A stretch of 64,000 bases of DNA from Phragmites australis (Eukaryota > Streptophyta > Magnoliopsida > Poales > Poaceae): positions 8,744,501 through 8,808,500 of the forward strand of contig NC_084922.1 in the NCBI RefSeq assembly GCF_958298935.1, given 5' to 3'. The notes under the pieces were generated by a model that did no database searches, was not told the origin of the DNA, and worked only from the letters and a program-made list of their open reading frames with translations. A program made the translations under genes and the position numbers. Shown in pieces: positions 45,672-57,240 of this stretch. Numbering within the stretch: position 1 is the stretch's first letter; each line of letters begins with the position of its first letter.

Positions 45672-46218
45672 TGAAGGGTTGCGGGTAGGCTACGCTAGCA
45701 CAAAATAAATTTTCTCTACCGCGTTCAACCAGGAAGCCATGCGAGTAGGGGATCATGAATCGTTACCACTTGACGAGCAGTGCAGCGGAAGAAGAGTTGG
45801 AGCAGACCAATCCAACGTCGTGCGCGTCAAGTAGTCGATCGTCAACCTCGTCCCGAGCACGTCCCGAGCACCTTCCGAGTACTCGCGAGTACGTCCCGAG
45901 TAGATCAGCACTGCAATAGTAGCAGCGCCTCTACGGTATCCACACGTACAAGGATGGAATCGCCGTGCGCCGGTGTGCTAGCACCGCGCGCCCGGCTAGG
46001 GTTTCGAAGGGAGTTCGGGAATAGGAGGCGGCTAGGGTTTCTGAAGAACACTATGCGCCTTGGCCCCTGTCTATTCTTATATAGAGCACGCTAATGGGCC
46101 TTTAATCAACATTAAAGCCCATTATGACTCTAAACCCTAATGGTCCTTTAATCAACATTAAAGCCCATTAGCAGATTCAATCCGCAAACTCGATCGCCTC
46201 TAGGGCATATTACCAACA
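45672..46218 (-). repeat. 5' LTR of the intact copia
   Basis: 547 bp, TG..CA ends, adjacent to the primer-binding site. It differs from the other LTR by five substitutions (in 38-60, 135-150, 330-365 and 515-525 of the LTR); four of the five are transitions. Confidence 0.95.
46076..46083 (-). promoter_or_regulatory. TATA box of the intact copia 5' LTR
   Basis: TATATAAG on the minus strand, followed by AATAGACAGGGGCC. It is identical in the 3' LTR (39279-39286). Confidence 0.7.
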
Positions 46219-49200
46219 CAAATGACAACATGGACGGTGCTTAAATGGTGCAAGCGGTCTATGGCACCTGAGTATCCTCTCTTGAAATGCCCCTAACCCC
46301 GCCCACATCTCATCTCGATTTTTCCAACTCACAAGTTGCCTATGGCACCCGGGTCTTCTCTCCCGAACTGCCCCTAGCACCGCTCACCTCTCTTTTCCAA
46401 TCTCACCAACTTATCTCAACATGTCATTCCTTTGAAATGGTAATTGAACCTGTAGCTCACAAACGACAGTGACATCCATCGCTCGACTTCTGCCGCTGAC
46501 CTATGCAAAGGCTAAGCAATAATCATATTACTTTTAAGTTGGACCATGATACAATTATTTCCAGGCTACACGGATCAGGATTAACAACTTTACCAAGGTA
46601 GGTACTATGCAACAAATAGGATCTACCCGATTTCCGCTATTAATTCATTATCACATGCATATATGACATATAGCAAAATCTAACAAATTAACCTATAATT
46701 CACCAAAATATAGGAGCGATATGATAGATTCTTGCCTGATGTTGCCTGTTGTTGACTCAAGAACTCCATTGGTTCGTTCTCGGTTTCAACCACGTGACTC
46801 TCTAAAGCGTAAGTTTCTAATTAAAAGAACGGTGCATCGCAATGAGTATAGATGATATGCGATGAAGTATGCGCCACAATGCATGACGACAGTGGAGATG
46901 CAATGCATCATGTCATGGATTGATAGCATCAAAGATTCTCTTAAGTTTGATTATTGTTAATCATTTAATATTTTTCATGGATTAAATTAACCTTAAAACA
47001 AAAGCTTAATCCTAATTAGAAAGTTAATTATGTTTAACTTTAGGGTGAACATTTTTAATGAATAGAGCATAAAACAATAAGATTAACAAAAATTGATTTA
47101 ATAAATTTTGGAGTTACCAATAATTAATTATGATCTAATTTCTTAAACACATTTTCTTTACCAAAGAAAAGTCGGTACATATTTAATGGCTCCTAGCATT
47201 TTTAATAGGTAGAACATGATCATACAGAGCTAAAAAAATTAGTTTCATAATTTTTAGAGCAATATTCAATTTTCTATGCATTTTACAAGTTTTAGCCGAT
47301 TTAATAGTGCAACAACAAATTAATTTCACAATTTCTGGAATAACGAATATAAAAGGGTCATAATCCTTTTTGCACACCCGGCCGGCTGGCCACTGAGGTG
47401 AAACACGGGCCCGGGCTTATTTGACTCGGGTCAAAATAGCCTAGAGGCCAGCTGCACAATGCATCGACATCACGGGCGGTTGGCTATTGGAGGGCAGCAG
47501 CGGCACCAGCGCGATACAGGGAACACGCCGATGGCACACATGTTCGACGGCGATGGCCGAAGAGTGGCCAGCAGCGCACCACGGTGTAAGCACGGTGGCA
47601 GCTCGGTCGAACATGCCAACGGCTAAACGATGGCCAAAACGACCCGGCCAAAGACACCACAAGAACCAGCGTGCACAAGGAAACTATCTATGCACAGCTC
47701 GTCCAACAGGCTTGGCTGAAGCACAGCAGGCGGTGAGCACCCAGGAGCGGTGGCGCTCGGTCATCGAGGACAACCGCACCAACATCGGGCCAAAGGGAAA
47801 CGGATGCGCATAAAAGCTTTAAGGGGTCATGTGGAGTCTCACCGAGCGGTCGATTTATGCGAAGGAGCGACGAGGAGGCGGCTCGACGGTGAGGGGTGGA
47901 GCAAGTGGCTGGAGATGGGGAAGATGGTGTGGGGAGCCTGGTCCGGTGGGGGAGTGCGCGAATTAAGCTGGGGAAAACGGCGAGGAGCTATGGGTGCATC
48001 TCCCCGTGGCTTCACATGGCTCGAGCTGGGGCTAAACAGGCTCGGGCATGGCGGATTTGTGCGATGGCGGTGGTGCGGCTCTGCTCTGCTGCTCTGTGCG
48101 CATGTGTGAGAGAGAGTGAGGTAGAGAGAGACGTGAGGAGGAGGGAGAGAGGGACAACCTCCAAAGACGTGAGGTGCGCACATGGCCGAATCCCCTGGAA
48201 GTCACTTGGAGGCGTGACTCGATGGACAACCTCCAAAGTTCACAAAACTGGCGGCCACCTCTGAGAGTGCTCACTGAGAGAGAGGCCGGTCAGTGGGGGG
48301 ATGGCAGTGGGTTTGGAGAACAATAACAGACAGGGAAAAAAGATCTCACCTAATTCAAGAATTGGTGTTCCTATGATCCAAAAATTGTGAGATAATTTTT
48401 TTATGAAACTATAATTCGTGTGCAACCCATTTTGATTTGTTTGACCCAAAATCCTGAGGCAAATTTGATTTAAAATTATTCAAAGTTGCAACCTTTTCTA
48501 ACTTGCTTCAATTTTTAAGGCCTCAATTTAAATTCCAAATTTCGAAAAGTTCACTAATATTCTTTACATGTCATGGATGAATTTCTAAAATTATTTCAAA
48601 CCCGATGTTGCATAGCATATTTGTGAGTTCCTTCACAATACATTACTTAAAATTAAATTTAACAAATCATGTTTAAATTTACATATACTCAATTTCTTCA
48701 TGAAAACCTTAATTATAATGCTAATGATGCTCATGAATGCTTAATGATATATAATTTTGGGCTATCAAAAGCAGAGATCTCATAGTTGGAATCAACTGTG
48801 GGGAACCGTTCAAATAATATTCCAATTAATCATCAAGTCGATCATTTACCTAATCACGACTGCAATAATTTATCAGAATATCATCTGGTAGTTCCGGCAT
48901 GTGTTTTGTGCCCAAGATCGAAACACACGTATTTTCAACATAGATCATCACAACAAAGCTTAAGAAAGAACAAGTAATTAAAATTATATTACAAGTCATT
49001 AAGTCTTTACATTGCCATACACATATACAAGACACTACGCAGGGAAAACATAATCTATAGACAACAAAAGGTGGGTGGAGCCATTGCCCTGAGGCACCAC
49101 CCCAAAAACTCGCTACTCAAGTAGTTTGCACTACTCATGCCTGCTACCTACATCGGTAGGCTTGAAGTAGCCAAATATTAGTTCCTTCTCGTCTGCAGAA

Positions 49201-50559
49201 CCTGAAAAAAAGCAGCATGAGTATGAAAGTACTCACAAGATTTAATCTATAAAAGGGTACATATAAATAACCCGACTTCAAGGATTATATATTTGGATGA
49301 TTAGAAAGAAATGGCCACAATGTTAAGTAGATTCACTTGCGGAAGCAATTTTTGACACAAATGTGTAAGCATCTACACATGACCACCTATACCATTCTAC
49401 CATGTAATCAGCGACATAAACATATATGTAACTGGAACCATCAAAAATATATTCAAGAATAGAACCATCTCAACTACATCCCAACATACCATACAATATC
49501 ATCCCACATTCGTGACTCTACAACCGATGCGGATGGACAGAAGCATGCTCGTGACTGAGAGTAAGGCAATTCAAATTATTTTTACACCCTGCAGGGGGTA
49601 CATCTTTACCCACATGACTCAAGGATCATTCGACATGCGTGACCACATAGGCCCACGCAAGGGGGTACTCATGTCAACCTTTCTTATATTCGGAACTACC
49701 CACTTGCACATGCCCCTATGGCACTGGGGTTAACGCGAGCATGTCTCAGACACCTTTGACTCCTTGCCACCTTGGTTCTCCTTTTCTTTTTCTCTTATGC
49801 ATCATAAACGCACAGCAAGCATTAGCATGACGTGTGATAATCGGCTTATCTTACCATTATTTCGACATGTAGTTAGTACGGAAAGTGCTAAAGCCAATGG
49901 CACTGACGGACGATGCTTAAACGATACAAGCAGTCTATGACATCCAAGTTTCTCTCCTGACCTACCCCTAGCACTATCCACATCTCGTCTCATTCTGACC
50001 ACTCAACCCATCATTGCTCTCATGGTGAAAGTAATTAAGCCCTATACCCGCGAATGATAGAACGTTCTACCGCTCGACTTCTACCGAAGACATATGCATT
50101 ACTAAGCATCTTGTACCACTTTTAAGCTAGATATGCTCATGATTATACCCGTGCTACAATGATAGAGAACACTGATACAAGATAGGGATAAATGCAACAA
50201 TTAGGCACTACCTAATTTCCTAACATCAACTAACTTAACATGCATAAGATACATAGATCATAATTTATCAATTTAGGCATCACACGATCCAAAATAAGGG
50301 GTGTAATATGCTTAGATGCTTGCCTTGCTGCTCCAGCGCCTGCATGATGCTACCTGCATAGCACTCACAGAACTCCAGTGGTTCGGTGCCACCCTTGCAT
50401 CACACTCTGGTCCTTTGTTATTTAAATAAAAACGCATGCAATGACGAGCATGAAAGAAATGCAAATATGCCATAAGGTGCATAACAACAAGTTAAAAGTA
50501 CAAGACATGCGAAAGAATAATGAAGTCTACGATCTAACAAGTTCAAAACTCTGGCAGAA

Positions 50560-50735
50560 TCCGGAAGTTCCAGGTTGATCTCGGAACTTTCGGGTGAACC
50601 TCCGAGCAGAGGTCCTTGGGTTGCCACTTTTTGAGTAACTCAGAGGTTCCAGGTTGAGGTCAAAACCTCCGGGTTGAGCCGGAATATCCAGGTGTTGCTC
50701 TGGGTAGGGGTTCTTAGGTTGCCACTTTTTGATTA
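50560..50735. repeat. CCGGAGG motif array, left half
   Basis: Repeated GGAACTTTCGGGTG / GAGGTTCCAGGTTGAGG / CCTCCGGGTTGAGCCGGAA motifs. The nested LTR inserted at the end of this array, and the other half is at 53980-54420. Confidence 0.75.
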
Positions 50736-50740
50736 ACTCG

Positions 50741-53700
50741 TGTCACGTCATAATTCCTTAATCATGTCATTAAGCATAATCATGCATCATAAGCAACATA
50801 AGCATCATGTTTAATTGTTAGCATTTTGGATTTGCTTGTTAATTAAAATGGTGGTTTGATAATGGCTATGTATTTTGAAAAATACCCGACGCAAACGTTC
50901 TTTAGTTTAATCTCCGCTTATGCGTTGTGGGCGAACTCATTTAAAATGGGTTCATGTCGTTGCGATCGTTGCGCAATTATTTTTGTAGAAATGTTATGCA
51001 GGTGAAACGTGTGTGTCTCTAACGCGTGGGACCCACTAGCCAGCCCCACACCTCACCCTCCCTCTCCTGGGCACCACCAGCAGCCCCACCCCCTCTCTTC
51101 TCACTCACTCACTCTTGCTCTCCCTCTCTGAAACGGTCAGCACAAAGGGGCAAGAAGAGCAGCACCTCTTCTCCTTCCCTCTCTCAAACTCTCTCACTTT
51201 CCACACAAATCCCACCTCAAGCACTAGGATTTGAGGCATGCATGTTATACTATTGCTTTCCCCTCCTCCTTAGCTTCCCACCCATCTAACTCTTGTTCTC
51301 ATGCATGAATATTTGAAGGTTTGGCAACTCAAATTTGTCACCTTTCCTCACTGAAATTGCAGCAGTGGGGTTCTCTCTTTTCCGAGCATTTCCCTTCATT
51401 TTCTTCCACATCGAAGGTCTCTGACTACAACAAGAACCTTGGGCGAGTTCTCCTAGGTTTCTTGGTGGGTATGCACATTTTAGGATGGATGAATTCGAGT
51501 TTAGGGGCTGCAAATCGGGTGTTTGCAACACACCTTATTTTCTTGATGAAATGGATATTGTAGGGGGAGAATGGATGAGATAGCTAGTGAATTGAGTGTG
51601 TGGAGTGAGTAAATTAGGTTTAGAACCAATGTCTTAGTGTCCTTGCATGTCGATGTGGTTTGGATTTCAACATGCAAGTCGAATCGAGCAACGAATCATC
51701 GCAAACATGAGTTCTGTAGGAATCCAGATACTCCGGGTTAAACCTGGAGGTTCCGGGTGAGCCCAGTCAAATCTACCCAAGTTTTTGTGTTGTTTAGCGT
51801 GTAAATTGAGTTTAGAATCCTTACATTGGTCCTTATACATATTTGGGTGGGATAGGCTTTTACATGCATGATGAATCGATCGAGGAAATCATTGCGAGTT
51901 GCAAGTCTGCCTGAACCTGGAGTGTCCGGGTACACCCAGAGGTTATGGGTAATTCAGGTTAAAATTAATTGAGCACCCTCTCTCAGAGTAAAACCCGGAC
52001 AATACGACCAAACCTAGAGGGTCCAGCTTAGCCCGGAGGTTTTGGATTATTTTGAATTCAGAATTAACCGAGAACCCAAACCGGAGGTTGACCCGGAGGT
52101 TTCAGCCCAACTCGGAGGGTCCGAACCCGGAGGTTCCGGGTGGAGCCCAGATACTCCGGATGCCTATCAGTTTTTGGTGAAATTTAGTTCACAAACTGCT
52201 TTCTTCCTTTGTATGTCTTGTACTCTTGAGTTGGTATTAGGATGCATCCACTATTGTTATGCATCATGTAGCACTTTTCATTGCAAATCTTTCATGCTCA
52301 TAATTGCACGTGTTCTTTTTTAGTGAACAAAGGACCGCAGGCTAACGCAGGCATGATTGAGGGTGATCCTGATTTTATTGTTATGAATTGTGATCAAGCT
52401 GAACCACAAGGCAAGCATCTAAGCATACTCATCCCATTAATCTGGATTATATGCTGTGTTAAATTGATAAGTTATGCTATACGTATGTCTTGCATGATTG
52501 GCTAGTTAAATATCGGGTTTTGAGAGTAGATCCTAATCGTTACATTACCCTTCTTTGGTATTGTTATCCTTGATCCATTGTAACCCTAAGTATAGCACTC
52601 AATGGTCTAACTTAAAATGAATATGTTATGCTTAGTAATGCTTAGGTCATCGGTAGAAGTCGTGGTGGTTCGACCATCGTTCGCGAGCTTAGAGTTTACT
52701 TTTATTCACAAAGACGATGATGATGGAGGGATGTGCAAGTTAGTGAGGATGAGACGAGATTCGAGTGGACAATAGGGATGGCTCGAGAAGGGAGTCTCGG
52801 ATGCTATAGGCTCGCTTGAATCAATTAAACACCGTCCGTTGTTGTAGTTGGCTTTAGCACTTTTTGTACTTACCACATGTCGATATAATGGTAGATAAGC
52901 CGAATACCTTTTGTAGCTTTGACCTTTTGGCTTGTGGGTCTATGATGTCGTGGGCATAATAGACTTGTAGAAGTAACGTCGTAAAGGTGTTGTGGGTATA
53001 ATAGGTTTATAGAGATATCTAGTTTGTTCGAGGAGTAGTTCTAGTTACCTTCACACCTTTAGCTGTAACTCGGGTGCTTCAGACGTAGCCCTAGAAGACC
53101 TCTGCATCTATAGGTGCATGGTAAAAAGGTCAGGGCTTATTTGGAAAAAGTTGACACATATACCCCCTTGTGTGCACTTTAGCGGGTGACACAAGCCGAA
53201 TGGTCCTTGTGTCGTGTGGGTAAAGATGTACCCTCTGCAAGGTGTAAAAATAATTCGAATTACGGCGCTCTTGGCTATGAGCATGCTTCTATTCGTTTGC
53301 ATCAATCGTAAAGTCTTCGGTATCGGGATGTTGTGATGGTATGTTGGGAAGTAGTTGGTGGTGTTGATAAGGAGTTGATATGGTACAAGTTACAACTTTG
53401 TTATGTTGATGATCTTAGGATACAAGGGTGTTTTGGTTAGGTGTAGATGCTTACATTTGAGTTCAAATCACTTTTGCATATGAAGTTACTTAACCTTTGT
53501 GATCGAGTCCTTGCTAATTACCTATATGCATTTCCGTGGAGTCGAGCTATTTATAAGTGTCTATTATGGATTAAATCTTGCGAGTATCTTTGTACTCACG
53601 TGCTTAGGTTGCTTTTCAAGAGTAGTGCTATTCTACTCGAGTGTTGTTATTTTGGGGTGGCGTCTTAGTGCAAACGGTGCTACCCATTTTTTGTCGTCAT

Positions 53701-53977
53701 GTAACTTATTCCACTACGTAACTACTCTAACAAATGTTTGGGTTATGTATTTTGTTGTAAAGTTTAATCCATTGAAAAACTTGAAACTAAATTTAATTAC
53801 TCGCTCTTTATTATTTCTTGTGATGATGTGCTTGTTGTAAAGGTGTGTGTTCTGATCCTAGAAGTAAACACATGTCGGAACTACCAGAATGGTATTTTAA
53901 TTAATTATTGTGGGTATAATTATGGAAAATGATCATCCTAATGATTAGCACGAATACTATTTCGATGGCTCCCCACA
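50741..53977 (+). mobile_element. Nested solo LTR, forward orientation (3237 bp)
   Basis: The ends TGTCACGTCATAATTCC and GGCTCCCCACA are family ends. It is flanked by ACTCG (50736-50740) and ACTTG (53978-53982), a target duplication with one C-to-T change. The surrounding LTR resumes seamlessly (GATTAACTCG, then GGAGGTTCTGGGTT). It has a CT-rich leader-like tract (51045-51200) and a CCGGAGG motif array (51720-52170). No coding domain. Confidence 0.85.
51720..52170. repeat. CCGGAGG motif array in the nested LTR
   Basis: A dozen or so variants of CCGGGT(T/G) / CCCGGAGGTTxxGG spaced 15-60 bp apart. Confidence 0.75.
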
Positions 53978-53979
53978 AC

Positions 53980-54420
53980 TTGGAGGTTCTGGGTTGAGGT
54001 CGGAACCTCTGAGTCGGATCGGAATATCTGGGTTTACTTTCGAATGGGGGTGCTCATCTAATCCTAAATCGGATGAATCTGGAACTTCTAATCCTAAATC
54101 GAATCAATCTGGAACTTCCAGGTTGGGAGGATTCTCCAGTGAGGCTCTGAGCGAGGGTACTCAGTTAAATTTAACTTGAGATAATCTGGAACTTCCGGGC
54201 TAAGCCGGAACCTCTGGGTTCTGCAGACTTGAGTTCACAATGACTTTCCTCGGCCGATTCGACTTGCATCATAAATATATCCCACATAAACATGTATATG
54301 CACTAGGCTAAGGGTTCTAGACTCAATTTACACACTAAACTCACAAGATTCCTGAGTACAATTCAACTTGGTTTACCTAGAACTTTTGGGTTGAACCCGG
54401 AACCTCCGGGTTTGGGCAAA
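53980..54420. repeat. CCGGAGG motif array, right half
   Basis: Motifs GGAGGTTCTGGGTTGAGG, CGGAACCTCTGAGTCGG, GGAACTTCCGGGC and GGAACCTCCGGGTT, including a tandem AATCCTAAATCGxATxAATC pair at about 54060-54110. Confidence 0.75.
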
Positions 54421-55067
54421 ACACGGGTTTTATGAGGAAATTTGGTCGACTCAATTTGCAAACCTCACCAATTCAAGGAGATAAGAGTTTGGCACTAGCA
54501 CACAGGTTATATACTTCATCCACCAACCAAACAACACGATTTTCTAGCTCAAACTCATCCAAATCCCTTTTTTAGCTGCAAATATCAAGAACACCAAAAG
54601 AGACCAAGAACGGCTCAAATCCTTCATGGTTGCACAAAATACATGGATGGATAGGAAGCTTAGAAGCTAAGGATCATATGGGTACCACATACATACCTCG
54701 ATTTTGCTTTTTAGAGGAGGAATCCGATGAAGAATGAGATAGAGCTTGGGGAAGAGTGGGCAGCGGCGGCTTGCTACTCAGGTGGGAGAGTGAGAGAGTG
54801 TGAGAGAGGAGTGAGGGGGTGGGTTGCAGCTGAGGGGAAGGGGGAGGGTGTTTGGCCAACTCTAGTGGACCCCATTTTCTAGAGAAACAAGTCTGTTTCA
54901 ACTGCAAAAACGTTTCCTTCTCTTCCGGATTTATTTCTCTCTCTTTTACTATCCAAACCGAGGTGCTCTAGTGCTTCAAAAATATAATTGCTTAGAATTA
55001 AACATGATGCTAATGATGCATGATTATGCTTAAATACATAATTACGGGTTTGGGACGTGACATCAAC

Positions 55068-55213
55068 TATTTCCTATATTACACTTCCTGTACTTAAAAG
55101 ATAAGCCTCCATGTGCATCTTTCAGTACGAAAAATCATGGCTATCAAATAATAGAATCTTCCCACTTCTCTCCATTATCGCATATAGATCACAAAGTCAG
55201 TTAAGGTCAACAT
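55068..55213 (-). pseudogene. Copia gag start (N-terminal scrap)
   Basis: Reading minus-strand codons toward 55068 gives FDSHDFSY, stop, KMHMEAYLLSTGSVI, stop, EIVDSN. This is the N-terminal signature of grass copia gag, with both stops replacing Trp (TGG to TGA or TAG). It is interrupted at the TCAAC target site of the LTR at 48797-55062. The next few codons lie in the 17 bases at 48775-48791, between the two insertions. Confidence 0.7.
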
Positions 55214-55225
55214 GTGATCAAACCA

Positions 55226-55237
55226 GCTCTAATACCA
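55226..55237 (-). other. Primer-binding site of the old copia
   Basis: The minus strand reads TGGTATTAGAGC two bases from the LTR start at 55240, one transition away from the initiator-Met tRNA site. Confidence 0.8.
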
Positions 55238-55239
55238 AT

Positions 55240-57062
55240 TGTAGGACCTAGAATGAGGACTAGAGGAGGGTGAATAGGTACCTTAACAATTTCTTTTGAA
55301 ACATATGACATTTTCCTTTTATTACCCAACGCACCTAAAAAACCAATAACGAAAGCAAAACTAGAGAGAATTAAGCTGCTAAGGAAATATCTAGAAAACA
55401 CATGGCTCTCGTGGATGTATATATGAACCCTATGTTACATTGAAACTCATCTCACGGGTTATCGCCGCAAAATATAGCAACTTGAGGAAAGAAACCTTCG
55501 AAGCAAAGAATAGGTTGTGGTAGAAGAAATTCTCCAAGTTGATGATCTAGAGGTAAGAAAATTAAATACCCACTTATATACATTGGTGTGTGAATTTTAG
55601 CCCTCTAACAAAGAAAACTTCTTAAGATGGAAAATTTTCAGCCCAGAAACCAAAACAAAAATCACATCCAAGAAGGAAAAACTCACAACGAAACAACGAA
55701 GCCAATAGAAAAAAACTAAAAGGAGATGAACACAAGCATAAGAGACAAAATAAACTTCATTTTTTCAAAGGACATCCCTCTTTTCAGCAGATTACAAAAA
55801 TATTTTGCTCACAAAAGCTCTCACATATACATAAGCTAAACACTTCTCTTTCTCTCTTAAAATCTCAATCACACAACTCTCTAATGGCTAGCTCACATTC
55901 CCACAGAGCTCTACCTCTCTATTTATAGGTCTAGGGATGTAGCTTAACCCTTAAACAATCATGTCCCTAAACTGTTCTTCACTTACAATGCACTCCCACG
56001 TACCAGCGAGGGTGGTTTTGTCCAAATTTTTCTCCATCCATCGGATGACTGTGGCGCCTTCATAACTTAGTTTCGTCCTGATGCAAGTTTCGTAATGATG
56101 CCACATGCACTCCATCCACCCACGGTTTTAAGACCAAACCGAGAAATCGTCTTGCATGCTTCTCAAAGCGTGACTCACTGCCGCTTGCTCTTGCCCCAAG
56201 CAAGCATCCCAATATCGACACGTGTACTCTATCCTATGATCTTAAACGCCAAAAAGTCTTTCCCGCTCCCAATACCTCAGGCCACATTGTTAGTTGCACC
56301 GGTATCCCTTTCACTTGACTTTCTCACCACGTCGTCTTCACTTATGTTCTCATGTTTAGCTTGATCTCCACTTGTACTGCTCGGATCATCCTTGACTCCG
56401 CCCGGCTCCCTCGATCTTCCAGCACCAAGCTTCCCACTTAGCCACGATCGATCTTCCCACCATCAACCGCCAAGATACATCTATCACCTACGTATCATGA
56501 GATAAGCAAACATGCATCTCCAACAACATATAGCTCAACTTGTAGTTAGTCCAAATCGAGATCCTCAGTTCAAAATACATCTCAGAAAAATCATGAACAC
56601 CGGATGATCCGGCGCATAATCCTTCTGAGCGCCAGACCATCCAGCGTATGCAACTTAGCAAAGCTCTCCGTTTGGAATCCTCTCTGCAAGAAATAGTCTG
56701 GCGTTCATTCATACCCATCGCGAACCATCTGGCATATTCAATCTACTAGAGCTAGTTTGCAACCTCTCTGCAATAAATGCACCGGCGCGTACTCCGTCCG
56801 AACGCCAGACCATCCGGCATGTTCAGCTTCCAGAGCGTCAGATCATCCGGTGTGTACATTTTTCCTAGACTCAGAGACAAACATGCTAACTCGATTTTCT
56901 CTGCAACTTTGGTTATTTATGATCATAATTGCAGTATATCTACATGCATTTGCAATCCAAAAATCAAAAAACCAAATTACACACTTGTCAATCACGCATA
57001 ACAATTAAACCAAGGCACATTTTCACTTGGTTTCTTAAAGATTATAGGGGAATATCATACCA
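55240..57062 (-). repeat. 5' LTR of the old copia (1823 bp)
   Basis: Ends are TGTAGG..ATACCA in + orientation. The left end abuts the primer-binding site. The right end coincides with the terminus of the homologous fragment at 10826-12044. It contains a TATAAATA box on the minus strand at 55920-55927 and, upstream of it in transcription direction, an array of CATCCGG(C/T)G / CCAGACCATC motifs (56595-56850). Confidence 0.8.
55920..55927 (-). promoter_or_regulatory. TATA box in the old copia 5' LTR
   Basis: TATAAATA on the minus strand; the equivalent place in the 3' LTR (about 27980) reads TGTAAATA. Confidence 0.6.
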
Positions 57063-57240
57063 ACTTAGTGCGGGGTCTTTTCTTTTTACACTTCACCTCC
57101 ACGTCATCGCTATCGATATCATCATCGTTTCATTTGTACCGTGATGCTTTGCACAACAAACACGCATCAAATTCTGTGAACTCTTTTCTGATCCAATATG
57201 CAGTTATTTAGACATGCATGTATTTTCTGTACTTTCAATC

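Larger units (their letters stand above)
38875..46218 (-). mobile_element. Structurally complete Ty1/copia retrotransposon (7344 bp)
   Basis: Two 547-bp LTRs (38875-39421 and 45672-46218) differ at only 5 positions. A perfect CAAAT target duplication flanks the element (38870-38874 and 46219-46223). It has a perfect primer-binding site at 45658-45670, a polypurine-type tract beside the 3' LTR, and a single uninterrupted gag-pol frame (40336-44298). These are all the parts needed for autonomous movement. With a customary rate of 1.3e-8 substitutions per site per year, 5 in 547 gives about 0.35 million years, so it is the youngest dated layer of the nest. Confidence 0.95.
38218..48769 (-). mobile_element. 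Chromovirus-family solo LTR split by an intact copia element
   Basis: The left end TGTTAGATTGTCCAAATT aligns with the starts at 33591 and 48797. The right end ..TTTTGGGCTATCAAA aligns with the family end ..GGGACGTGACA. It is flanked by AGCAG on both sides (38213-38217 and 48770-48774). Without the 7.35-kb insert (38875-46223) it is about 3.2 kb, matching the other LTRs. The split sequence rejoins correctly: AAAGTGCTTAGCC at the left of the insert and GGACGGTGCTTAAATGG at the right. Confidence 0.8.
48797..55062 (-). mobile_element. Chromovirus-family solo LTR split by a second LTR
   Basis: The left end is TGTGGGGAACCG and the right end is GGGACGTGACA. A perfect TCAAC target duplication flanks it (48792-48796 and 55063-55067). 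Removing the nested LTR (50741-53977) leaves about 3.0 kb of continuous LTR with motif arrays on both sides of the cut. No primer site, polypurine tract or pol is present, so it is a solo LTR. Confidence 0.85.
27457..57062 (-). mobile_element. Old Ty1/copia element hosting a 29.6-kb nest of insertions
   Basis: The minus-strand order from right to left is 5' LTR (55240-57062), PBS (55226-55237), gag (55213 leftward, resuming at 38217), protease, integrase and reverse transcriptase down to 28226, then a truncated 3' LTR (27457-28225). The reading continues across three insertions (31607-37038, 38218-48769, 48797-55062), which shows they landed inside one element. Removing them leaves about 7.3 kb. 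All frames carry stops. The RNase H region, the polypurine tract and part of the 3' LTR are deleted. No matching target duplication is seen at the outer ends. Confidence 0.85.

Noticed and set aside
47183..48450. Frames of 60-122 codons on both strands in a GC-rich stretch
   Set aside because: They fall inside the reverse-oriented LTR (its GC-rich leader part), overlap in several frames and are not shared with sister LTRs.
51026..51289. 87-codon + frame rich in Ser and Pro
   Set aside because: It corresponds to the CT-rich leader of an LTR. The equivalent place in the sister LTR (minus strand, 54674-54907) has a different reading.
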